Source: a virus
Length of the DNA: 24,545 nt
Virus record (IMG/VR): IMGVR_UViG_3300021185_000113
Coordinates: 1-24,545 of that record
Reading direction: 5' to 3' (one strand)
Position 1 is the first letter of the stretch. Each line of letters starts with the position of its first letter. The notes under the pieces were generated by a model that made no database searches, was not told the DNA's origin, and was given only the letters and a program-made list of their open reading frames with translations. Both the position numbers and the translations under genes were made by a program. Shown in pieces: positions 14,089 to 20,521 of this stretch.

Positions 14089-15130
14089 TGACACTCATTG
14101 TGGCACTCGCAATAGCTCTGACATCTTTCTCGATAACGCAGAGAAATTTTACAATGATGTATTTTTTCCTTGTCTTCTGGAACGGGGTATTAACCATATC
14201 GTGCATCTTGGTGATTACTATGATAACAGGAAGTTTATTAACTTCCGCGCTCTTAACAGGAACCGTAATCACTTTCTTAAACCGTTAAGAGAGAATGGAA
14301 TGACCATGGATATTATCTGTGGTAATCATGATACGTACTATAAGAACACTAATGAGCTTAACAGCCTCAAGGAGCTCTTGGGTCACTATATGAATGAGGT
14401 AAATATACTTCATGAGCCTACTGTCATGGACTATGACGGTTTTAAGCTTGGCCTTGTACCTTGGATATCAGCTGAGAATGAGAAGCAGTCATTAGACTTT
14501 ATTGCTAATGCTAAGTGTGATTGGCTTGGAGGTCATTTCGATATCGAAGGATATGAGATGATGAAAGGTCGTAAGTGTGAGCATGGATTAAAACGATCTA
14601 TCTTCTCTCGCTTTGAGAAAGTATTATCAGGTCATTTTCATACTAAGTCAATTCAAGATAATATTGAGTACCTAGGATCGCAGATGGAGTTCTTCTGGAA
14701 CGACGCTCATGATGATAAGTACTTTCATATCTTAGATACAGAGACTAGAACTATGGAAGCTATACGCAATCCTCATACTCTATATCATAAGATAACTTAC
14801 GATGATCGCAATACTGATTATATGCAATATGACTTATCTCAGATAGAGAATAAGTTCGTTAAGATTGTTGTAATCAATAAAGCTGATACATTTATATTCG
14901 ATAAGTTCGTAGATCGTATTCAGAATAAGTCTATACTTGAACTTAAGATAGCAGAGAACTTCAACGAGTTTGTTGGAGAAAATGTAGAAGATAGTGAAAT
15001 ATCAGTTGAAGATACTTCTACTTTATTATATACTTACATAGACGCTGTAGAGACAGACCTTGATAAAGATAGGATTAAGTCTCATATGTCAGACCTTATG
15101 TTGGAAGCACAAACCTTAGAAATTGCATAA
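14069..15130 (+). CDS. 47: Recombination nuclease subunit gp47 (Mre11-like)
   Basis: gp47 is the metallophosphoesterase half of the gp46/gp47 complex, the phage Mre11-Rad50, which resects DNA ends for recombination-dependent replication and degrades host DNA. The product has 353 residues (T4: 339). The phosphoesterase motifs are intact and in order: NDTHCG (Asp8, His10), HLGDYYD (Asp49), CGNHDTY (Asn86, His87), GGHFD (His156) and SGHFHTK (His189, His191). The gene starts 20 bases inside the end of the epimerase gene in another frame, with no obvious ribosome site, so translation is probably coupled. Its TAA overlaps the gene 46 ATG by one base, the usual pairing. Confidence 0.95.
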   Translation: MKIALLNDTHCGTRNSSDIFLDNAEKFYNDVFFPCLLERGINHIVHLGDYYDNRKFINFRALNRNRNHFLKPLRENGMTMDIICGNHDTYYKNTNELNSLKELLGHYMNEVNILHEPTVMDYDGFKLGLVPWISAENEKQSLDFIANAKCDWLGGHFDIEGYEMMKGRKCEHGLKRSIFSRFEKVLSGHFHTKSIQDNIEYLGSQMEFFWNDAHDDKYFHILDTETRTMEAIRNPHTLYHKITYDDRNTDYMQYDLSQIENKFVKIVVINKADTFIFDKFVDRIQNKSILELKIAENFNEFVGENVEDSEISVEDTSTLLYTYIDAVETDLDKDRIKSHMSDLMLEAQTLEIA

Positions 15131-16842
15131 TGATAACATTTAAGACTTTGAGATGGAAGAACTTTCTATCGACCGGTAACAACTGGTCTGAGATAGACCT
15201 TAAGAAGAATAAGACTACTCTTGTTGTAGGTCAAAACGGTGCAGGTAAATCTACTATGCTTGACGCATTGAGCTTTGCTTTGTTTGGAAAAGCTCATCGT
15301 AACATATCTAAGAATCAACTTGTTAATACTATTAATAATAAAAATACTGTCGTTGAAGTATCGTTCAACGCATTAGGTTCAGATTTCAGAATCGTTAGAG
15401 GTATTAAACCTAACGTCTTTGAAATATGGAAAGGCGAGACGATGATTAACCAATCATCTCATGCCAAAGAGTACCAGAAGATCCTCGAACAGAACATCTT
15501 GAAGCTTAATCATAAAAGCTTTCATCAGATAGTTGTGCTAGGGTCTTCCTCCTTTATTCCTTTCATGCAACTAAGTTCTATGAATCGACGAGATGTAATC
15601 GAGGATCTTCTGGATATTAATGTGTTCTCTAAGATGAATGGTATTCTTAGAGAGAAGACATCACTATTGAAGGATCAAGTAAAAGATGTTACTCATCAGC
15701 ATGCCGTCACGAGCACTAAGATTGATGCACAAAGGAAATACATTAAAGACATCAAAGCAATCAACAAAGAGCAAAGGGAAGAGAAGCTCAAACTCATCTC
15801 TGATTTCCAGGATGAAATCAAAACTCTACATGGAAAGAACGAAGAGCTTAGTGATTCCATTCAATCTCAACTACCGAATGCAGATGTGGAAAGAGGACAA
15901 CGCGAAGCTAAAATCAAAGAGCTCGAAGCATATAAGACGAAGTTCAATACCGAAGCTAAAAAGCTCGTTAAGGATATCCAATTCTTTGAGAATAACGACA
16001 TCTGTCCGACCTGTGATCAAGCCATCACTGAGGAAACAAAAGAGACCCATGTGTTGGAAGGTAAAGGCAGAGCGAAGGAACTTCAAGCGGGAATTGGTAA
16101 AGCAGATGAAGGACTACGAGAGGCTCAAGAAGCTCTATCCTCTGCATTATTAATTATTGAGGAATGTCGAGGCTATCAAAGTGACTTAGCTGCTAATAAT
16201 AAATCTATTGCTCAGTTTCAATCTTCTATTGATCGTACTCAAGAAGAGATAGGTAAGTTAGATACTAACGTTGATATGGATCAAGCAGTACAAGAGTTAG
16301 ATGACTTAACATTCGATAGTAATAACTTTGTAGAAGAAAAGCTTGCACTCAGTGAGCAGTTAAACTATAATATTATAATGAGTACTATGCTTAAGGATAC
16401 TGGTATTAAGACTAAGATCGTTAAGCAGTACTTACCTGTTATTAATCAGCTGTGTAATCAGTACCTAGAGATATTAGACTTCTATGTTTCGTTTAACTTA
16501 GACGAAGCATTCCAAGAGACTATCAGATCACGATTCAGAGATGCATTCTCATACGATTCGTTCTCTGAAGGTGAGAAGCAACGTATAGATCTAGCGTTAT
16601 TGTTTACTTGGAGGATGATAGCTAAGATGAAGAATAGTGTTGCAACTAATCTTCTTATATTGGATGAGACGTTCGACTCATCTTTAGACCACGAAGGTGT
16701 TGATAATCTTATGAAGATCATCTATACTTTAGGTAACGAAACTAACATCTTTGTTATCTCTCATAAGCGAGAGTTACTAGATGATAAGTTCGAGAACAGA
16801 CTAGAAATAGTAAAAGATAAAAACTTTAGTAGGATTACATAA
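15130..16842 (+). CDS. 46: Recombination nuclease subunit gp46 (Rad50/SbcC-like ATPase)
   Basis: The ABC-type ATPase partner of gp47. The product has 570 residues (T4: 560). It has the split ATPase: Walker A GQNGAGKS (34-41) at the N-terminus, a long coiled coil from about 175 to 410 interrupted by the zinc hook CPTC (Cys292, Cys295), then the ABC signature FSEGEKQR (478-485) and Walker B LLILDETFD (508-516). Two ends of the coiled coil fold back so the hook of two molecules meets through zinc. It overlaps genes 47 and 45 by one base each. The coiled-coil part (about 15700-16140) has a different codon style (8 of 12 Ile codons ATC) from the flanks, where ATT/ATA dominate. Confidence 0.96.
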   Translation: MITFKTLRWKNFLSTGNNWSEIDLKKNKTTLVVGQNGAGKSTMLDALSFALFGKAHRNISKNQLVNTINNKNTVVEVSFNALGSDFRIVRGIKPNVFEIWKGETMINQSSHAKEYQKILEQNILKLNHKSFHQIVVLGSSSFIPFMQLSSMNRRDVIEDLLDINVFSKMNGILREKTSLLKDQVKDVTHQHAVTSTKIDAQRKYIKDIKAINKEQREEKLKLISDFQDEIKTLHGKNEELSDSIQSQLPNADVERGQREAKIKELEAYKTKFNTEAKKLVKDIQFFENNDICPTCDQAITEETKETHVLEGKGRAKELQAGIGKADEGLREAQEALSSALLIIEECRGYQSDLAANNKSIAQFQSSIDRTQEEIGKLDTNVDMDQAVQELDDLTFDSNNFVEEKLALSEQLNYNIIMSTMLKDTGIKTKIVKQYLPVINQLCNQYLEILDFYVSFNLDEAFQETIRSRFRDAFSYDSFSEGEKQRIDLALLFTWRMIAKMKNSVATNLLILDETFDSSLDHEGVDNLMKIIYTLGNETNIFVISHKRELLDDKFENRLEIVKDKNFSRIT

Positions 16843-17516
16843 TGGAAATAAGTGCATCAACGGTAAAGATACTACAGAACTTTGCCAGTATAAACAGTAA
16901 TGTTGTTATTCAACCGGGTAATAAGATTATGACTATTGCTGAAGCTAAGAACGTTCTTAGTGAAGCTACTGTAACTGAACAGTTTGATAAACAAGTAGGT
17001 ATATATGACTTGCAGAACTTCTTAAGTGTGCTTGACCTAGTTGATAATCCTTCGGTTCAATTTAAAGATAATAATATGATTGTAGGCGGTAACGCTGGAC
17101 GTGCTATGGTAAAGTATTACTATGCTGATCCTGAGATGCTTACTACGATCGGAAAACCTATTAATATGCCTCAAGCAGATGTATCGTTTACGTTAGAGCA
17201 GTCTACGTTAAACGGTCTTAAGAAAGCTGCTGGCGTCTTTGGTCATAGTCAAGTATTGATTGAACCTGATAACGGTTCGGTTAAACTGACTGTTGTTGAT
17301 CCAGAGAATAGTACTGCTAATACTTACTCTATTATGGTTGAGGGTGAGTATAACTCAGAAGACTTTAGCTTTGTGCTAAACATAAACAACCTTAAAATTA
17401 TTGCTGATGACTATCAAGTTGATATCTCATCTAAACTTATATCACAATTCTCTAGTGTTAATCATGACGTAAAGTACTGGATTGCTCTAGAAAAAACATC
17501 TACTTATGGAGGCTAA
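16842..17516 (+). CDS. 45: DNA sliding clamp (gp45)
   Basis: The PCNA-like trimeric clamp that tethers polymerase gp43 to DNA and, in T4, also activates late transcription by binding gp55 and gp33. It has 224 residues (T4: 228). The N-terminus, ISASTVKILQNFASINSNVVIQPGN, resembles the T4 gp45 start, and the pattern of alternating strands and helices (e.g. YDLQNFLSVLDLV and VKLTVVDPENSTANTYSIMV) continues to the end. The gene shares one base with the gene 46 stop. The last codons and stop contain the GGAGG ribosome site of the next small gene. Its placement before the clamp loader genes is as in T4. Confidence 0.92.
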   Translation: MEISASTVKILQNFASINSNVVIQPGNKIMTIAEAKNVLSEATVTEQFDKQVGIYDLQNFLSVLDLVDNPSVQFKDNNMIVGGNAGRAMVKYYYADPEMLTTIGKPINMPQADVSFTLEQSTLNGLKKAAGVFGHSQVLIEPDNGSVKLTVVDPENSTANTYSIMVEGEYNSEDFSFVLNINNLKIIADDYQVDISSKLISQFSSVNHDVKYWIALEKTSTYGG

Positions 17517-17517
17517 G

Positions 17518-17736
17518 ATGGCTAAAGAAGAAACAAATACACCAGATCACTCTGAGATCTATGAGATCGCTAACAAGACATCACGCAGCACAGTTGCTGT
17601 TATTGATGCGTTAACTGGACGAGGAGCATTTAAAGGTGAAGAGCTATCAACTATTGGTCAGCTTCGCGATCAATGCTTACAAGCTATTCAACTAGCAGAA
17701 GCTTATCAACAAGAAATGGCTACTGAATCGGAGTAG
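17518..17736 (+). CDS. Small protein between gp45 and gp44, unknown function
   Basis: A 72-residue acidic protein with no family I can name. It begins with a polar, probably disordered segment (MAKEETNTPDHS) and then appears all-helical: IYEIANKTSRSTVAVIDALTG, and LSTIGQLRDQCLQAIQLAEAYQQEM. I chose ATG 17518, one base after the gene 45 stop, because GGAGG (17508-17512) lies just upstream; the in-frame ATG at 17506 lies before that site. Close packing with gene 45 supports a real gene. A role with the replisome is possible only by position. Confidence 0.72.
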   Translation: MAKEETNTPDHSEIYEIANKTSRSTVAVIDALTGRGAFKGEELSTIGQLRDQCLQAIQLAEAYQQEMATESE

Positions 17737-17784
17737 ATTTATTAACCTAAGTGAGCTATACTATATTTTTATTATGAGGTTAAT

Positions 17785-18720
17785 ATGTCGAAAGATTTTC
17801 TATGGGTAGAGAAGTACCGCCCGCAAACTATTCAGGATACTATCCTACCTGAGCAGCTTAAGAGTACGTTACAAGCTATTGTCGATACTGGTGAAATACC
17901 TAATATGATGTTTACCGGTACGGCTGGCTTGGGTAAGACTACTGTTGCTAAAGCTATGTGCAAGCAACTAGGACTTGATTATATAACTATAAACGGGTCT
18001 GAAGAAGGAAACATCGACACGTTGAGAGGTAAGATTAAGCAATTTGCCTCTAGTGTATCATTGCAAGGCGGCTATAAGGTTGTTATACTTGACGAGGCAG
18101 ACTATCTGAATCCTCAATCTACTCAACCTGCCTTGCGTGGCTTTATCGAAGAGTTCTCTAATAACTGTAGGTTTATACTTACATGTAACTTTCGGAACCG
18201 TATTATCGAACCCTTACATTCTCGATGTGGTGTGTATGAGTTCAATACGTCTAAGAAAGATATGGCGACTCTTGCAGGTCAATTCTTTACTCGCTTTACT
18301 ACTATACTAGATGACGAAGGTGTGACTTATGATAAGAAGGCTGCGGCTGATCTTATTATGAAGCATGCTCCTGATTGGCGTAGAGTACTAAACGAAGGTC
18401 AAAGATTGTCTATTGCAGGATCTATCGATGCATCTGTAAGTGTTGTATCGAGTGATATGTTTGCTACTCTATGTAAACATCTTAAAGCAAAAGACTTTAA
18501 GTCTATGCGTAAGTGGGTCGTAGATAGTATGGATATCGATACTGTTGCCATATTTAGAGGACTATACGATAATATGAATGAGTTCGTAGTACCTGCTTCT
18601 ATACCTCAATTGATTCTTATACTTGCTGACTATCAGTATAAAGACTCGTTTGTGGCTGATCATGAGCTTAATACTGTTGCTTGTATGACTGAGATTATGG
18701 CTAACGTGGAGTTTGTCTGA
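17785..18720 (+). CDS. 44: Clamp loader large subunit (gp44)
   Basis: The AAA+ ATPase of the clamp loader, which with gp62 opens gp45 and places it on primer-template DNA. It has 311 residues (T4: 319). It starts FLWVEKYRPQTIQDTILP, typical of the RFC/gp44 family, then Walker A GTAGLGKT (45-52), Walker B VVILDEAD (99-106), sensor 1 FILTCNF (130-136) and the SRC motif with the arginine finger (146-148). The C-terminal about 80 residues form the oligomerisation collar. An ATGAGG ribosome site lies 5 bases before the ATG; the 48-base gap before it holds only weak promoter-like sequence. Its TGA overlaps the gp62 ATG. Confidence 0.96.
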   Translation: MSKDFLWVEKYRPQTIQDTILPEQLKSTLQAIVDTGEIPNMMFTGTAGLGKTTVAKAMCKQLGLDYITINGSEEGNIDTLRGKIKQFASSVSLQGGYKVVILDEADYLNPQSTQPALRGFIEEFSNNCRFILTCNFRNRIIEPLHSRCGVYEFNTSKKDMATLAGQFFTRFTTILDDEGVTYDKKAAADLIMKHAPDWRRVLNEGQRLSIAGSIDASVSVVSSDMFATLCKHLKAKDFKSMRKWVVDSMDIDTVAIFRGLYDNMNEFVVPASIPQLILILADYQYKDSFVADHELNTVACMTEIMANVEFV

Positions 18721-19097
18721 TGAATCCTTTTACCTATCTAAACAGTATTAACTTCTCTAAAGAAGATGTTATGGTCGATGACGTTGCTGAGAAAGGCTAT
18801 AACTCTTTTCTTATTAATCGCTCTATGTCCTACTTCTATGATACTGTTGGCATTGCAAACGTAATGAATCGCTATCATCACCTAGATAATAAACTACAAT
18901 ATCACTTTCTTATAAATATCATTCGTAAACGTAAAAGATTTTCGAAATGGATGAAACCAGAAACTGAGAGTGATATTGAAGTGATTAAAGAATACTATGG
19001 ATATAGCAATGATAAAGCTAAACAAGTACTATCCCTTCTATCACCTGAAAACATAAAAATTATAAAACAGAAGGTGAGTAAAGGTGGAAGAAAATAA
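18720..19097 (+). CDS. 62: Clamp loader small subunit (gp62), short form
   Basis: The small, non-ATPase clamp-loader subunit, identified mainly by its place between gp44 and RegA and by the FTYLNSINFSKED start and the helical FLINRSMSYFYDTVGIANVMN segment that resemble gp62. It has 125 residues, against 187 in T4, so it is much reduced; short forms are what I expect in marine relatives. The C-terminus is basic (IIKQKVSKGGRK). The start shares the gp44 stop as TGATG; the end overlaps the RegA GTG start by 14 bases. A TATAAATA sequence at 18911-18918 lies inside the gene and is probably chance. Confidence 0.85.
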   Translation: MNPFTYLNSINFSKEDVMVDDVAEKGYNSFLINRSMSYFYDTVGIANVMNRYHHLDNKLQYHFLINIIRKRKRFSKWMKPETESDIEVIKEYYGYSNDKAKQVLSLLSPENIKIIKQKVSKGGRK

Positions 19098-19491
19098 TAT
19101 AGTCGAATGGCAACCTCAAGACATGCTCGAGGTGGTCTTAAACGAACCAGATGATTTTCTAAAAGTAAGAGAGACGTTGACCCGAATAGGAGTCGCCTCT
19201 CGTAAAGATAAGAAATTATTCCAATCATGTCATATACTACATAAGCAGGGGCGATACTTCATCGTTCATTTTAAAGAGCTGTTTATGTTAGATGGAAAAA
19301 AAGCTAATCTAGAAGCTAATGATGTAGAGCGTAGAAATACTATTACAACATTGCTTAGTGATTGGGGTCTTGTAGAGATACAAGGAGGGTCAGAACTTAG
19401 ATGTGCTCCTCTACGTCAGATCAAGATCATCCCATTTAAGGAGAAGGCACAATGGGAATTATGTCCGAAATATAATATCGGAAATAAATAA
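19084..19491 (+). CDS. regA: Translational repressor RegA
   Basis: RegA binds the start regions of early mRNAs and blocks ribosomes, shutting off early proteins including itself and clamp genes. From GTG 19084 it has 135 residues (T4: 122). The match is very strong: EPDDFLKVRETLTRIGVASRKDK, then QSCHILHKQGRYFIVHFKELF, LSDWGLVEI and the end WELCPKYNIGN. An in-frame ATG at 19123 aligns with the T4 start (MLEVVL against MIEITL) and would give 122 residues, but has no visible ribosome site, whereas AGGTGAG lies just before the GTG. I list the GTG start, with the ATG as a real alternative. Confidence 0.95.
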   Translation: MEENNIVEWQPQDMLEVVLNEPDDFLKVRETLTRIGVASRKDKKLFQSCHILHKQGRYFIVHFKELFMLDGKKANLEANDVERRNTITTLLSDWGLVEIQGGSELRCAPLRQIKIIPFKEKAQWELCPKYNIGNK

Positions 19492-19497
19492 CTTTTT

Positions 19498-19534
19498 AGT
19501 TGCTTTCTAAAAAATAAAAACTATATATAATATA
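19498..19534 (+). promoter_or_regulatory. Promoter-like element before the hsp20 cassette
   Basis: AGTTGCTT (19498-19505) and TATAATATA (19526-19534) repeat the two elements seen before genes 55 and 43. TTGCTT to TATAAT spacing is 20 bases, 3 more than in the other two copies; TATATA at 19524 would give 18. It is 57 bases before the hsp20 ATG. Confidence 0.6.
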
Positions 19535-19590
19535 GCGATGCAGAATAATCTGGTCGCATATCAATCTTGCTTGCTCAAAAGGAGATAACA

Positions 19591-20061
19591 ATGACAGGCT
19601 TACAAACACTATTCCCCCGATCATCTTTCGTTGGTTTTGACCATCTGTTCAACGAACTAGAGTGGACAGCTAAACATGCTCAAGACCATTATCCCCCACA
19701 TAACATTATTAAACAAGGCGATGAGCAATATCTCATTGAATTGGCTATTGCGGGATTTACAAAGGAAGAGATCTCAGTAGAAGTTAAAGATAGAACTTTG
19801 ACTGTAAAAGGTGAACACGTTTCTAAAGGGAGAGAATTTATCCATCGTGGCATTTCGACAAAGAAATTTAAACGAACCTTTAGGCTGTCCGAACATGTAA
19901 ATGTAAACGGAGCAGACATTCAGGACGGAATTCTGGCAATTGAATTGCAGTATGTCATTCCTGAAGAAATGCGTCCTCGTAAAATCAATATTGGTCAAAC
20001 GAGGAAAACAAATGACACAACTAATACTAATACAAGCCAACTTCTTACAGAACGCAATTAG
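19591..20061 (+). CDS. hsp20: Small heat-shock protein Hsp20 (IbpA-like)
   Basis: A 156-residue alpha-crystallin-domain chaperone that would hold unfolding proteins. The N-terminus, LFPRSSFVGFDHLFNELE, is of the bacterial IbpA type. The crystallin domain runs from about 50 to 137: YLIELAIAGFTKEEISVEVKDRTLTVKGEH, then FKRTFRLSEHVNV and the signature GADIQDGILAIEL. The C-terminal KINI is the I-x-I type tail motif for oligomer contacts. The start is ATG 19591, behind AAAAGGAGATAAC; an in-frame TTG upstream is less likely. It has its own promoter-like element, and its last 50 bases overlap the DUF1127 gene. Hsp20 genes are common in marine T4-like phages. Confidence 0.92.
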   Translation: MTGLQTLFPRSSFVGFDHLFNELEWTAKHAQDHYPPHNIIKQGDEQYLIELAIAGFTKEEISVEVKDRTLTVKGEHVSKGREFIHRGISTKKFKRTFRLSEHVNVNGADIQDGILAIELQYVIPEEMRPRKINIGQTRKTNDTTNTNTSQLLTERN

Positions 20062-20242
20062 AGCTCTGTTAGATCTATTTAAAGACGCAAACTCATCACG
20101 CAAGGAAATGTCAACAGCTAGAAAGACTATTAAGGAGCTAAACAAGCTTTCTGATAAAGACTTACTAGACATCGGTATTTGTCGTGGAGACATCTGGAGT
20201 GTCGCTCATAATAAGACCGACGAATTAAGGAGACGTTTCTAA
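20012..20242 (+). CDS. DUF1127 (YjiS-like) small protein
   Basis: A 76-residue protein whose residues about 37-62 carry the DUF1127 signature: TIKELNKLSDKDLLDIGICRGDI, i.e. L-x-x-L-s-D-x-x-L-x-D-I-G-I-x-R-x-x-I. Small DUF1127 proteins are common in Alphaproteobacteria and have been linked there to RNA turnover and stress or nutrient responses; that function is family knowledge, not shown here. The N-terminal about 25 residues form a possible amphipathic helix. I chose ATG 20012 because GAGGA lies 7 bases upstream; it sits inside the end of hsp20 in another frame. The stop overlaps the next ATG by one base. It looks like a host-derived gene. Confidence 0.85.
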   Translation: MTQLILIQANFLQNAIRALLDLFKDANSSRKEMSTARKTIKELNKLSDKDLLDIGICRGDIWSVAHNKTDELRRRF

Positions 20243-20412
20243 TGACTGATGCAGTAATGAAATATGCCTTAGCACCTGTAGGTGGACTCTTTAGTGGATT
20301 TAATAGCTTCTTCCTATCATTAGGAAAAGCAAGAGCAGCATCTGAGCTTCATAGAATGGGTTACCATGAAGAAGCAAAGTATCTAATGCTGACTGACGCA
20401 AAAGACTTGTAA
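20242..20412 (+). CDS. Small protein, 56 aa, third gene of the hsp20 cassette
   Basis: A 56-residue frame starting ATG 20242 (TAATG overlap with DUF1127) and ending TAA 20410-20412, behind AAGGAGACG. The first half is a hydrophobic Gly/Phe-rich stretch (YALAPVGGLFSGFNSFFLSLG, quoted here as about residues 8-28) that could touch a membrane or be a buried helix; the second half is a helix with the pattern ARAASELHRMGYHEEAKYLM. I do not recognise a named family, though the 'A..L.RMG...EA..LM' pattern recalls small proteins next to DUF1127 genes in proteobacteria (impression only). A strong terminator follows 18 bases later. Confidence 0.75.
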   Translation: MTDAVMKYALAPVGGLFSGFNSFFLSLGKARAASELHRMGYHEEAKYLMLTDAKDL

Positions 20413-20430
20413 ATGTCAATACAACTATGA

Positions 20431-20460
20431 AAAGGGGCTGTTGTGGCCCCTTTCCCTTTT
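20431..20460 (+). terminator. Intrinsic terminator after the hsp20 cassette
   Basis: AAAGGGGC (20431-20438) pairs with GCCCCTTT (20446-20453) around a 7-base loop, followed by CCCTTTTTC. The 8-bp stem with a T-rich tail is a good intrinsic terminator. It closes the cassette just before the promoter of gene 43. Confidence 0.88.
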
Positions 20461-20462
20461 TC

Positions 20463-20496
20463 AGTTGCATACTATATCGATATATACTATAATATA
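20463..20496 (+). promoter_or_regulatory. Sigma70-like promoter before gene 43
   Basis: TTGCAT (20465-20470) and TATAAT (20488-20493) are 17 bases apart, with AGTTGCAT and TATAATATA identical to the copy before gene 55. It lies directly behind the terminator and 26 bases before the polymerase ATG. Confidence 0.78.
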
Positions 20497-20521
20497 GTTT
20501 GTTGACACTAGGAGGCGTCAT

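Noticed and set aside
15686-16153. A 155-codon open frame in another phase inside gene 46
   Set aside because: Lys/Ser/Arg-rich product without family features, overlapping the well supported gp46 coiled coil; explained by the shifted codon use there.
17734-17762. Possible promoter in the gap before gene 44 (TATACT at 17757)
   Set aside because: No convincing -35 sequence at 16-18 bases upstream and no match to the AGTTGC/TATAATATA element; too weak to call.
18911-18918. TATAAATA sequence inside gene 62
   Set aside because: It matches the late box, but it lies in coding sequence (codons for Leu-Ile-Asn-Ile) with no gene start near it, and such A/T octamers are expected by chance in this composition.
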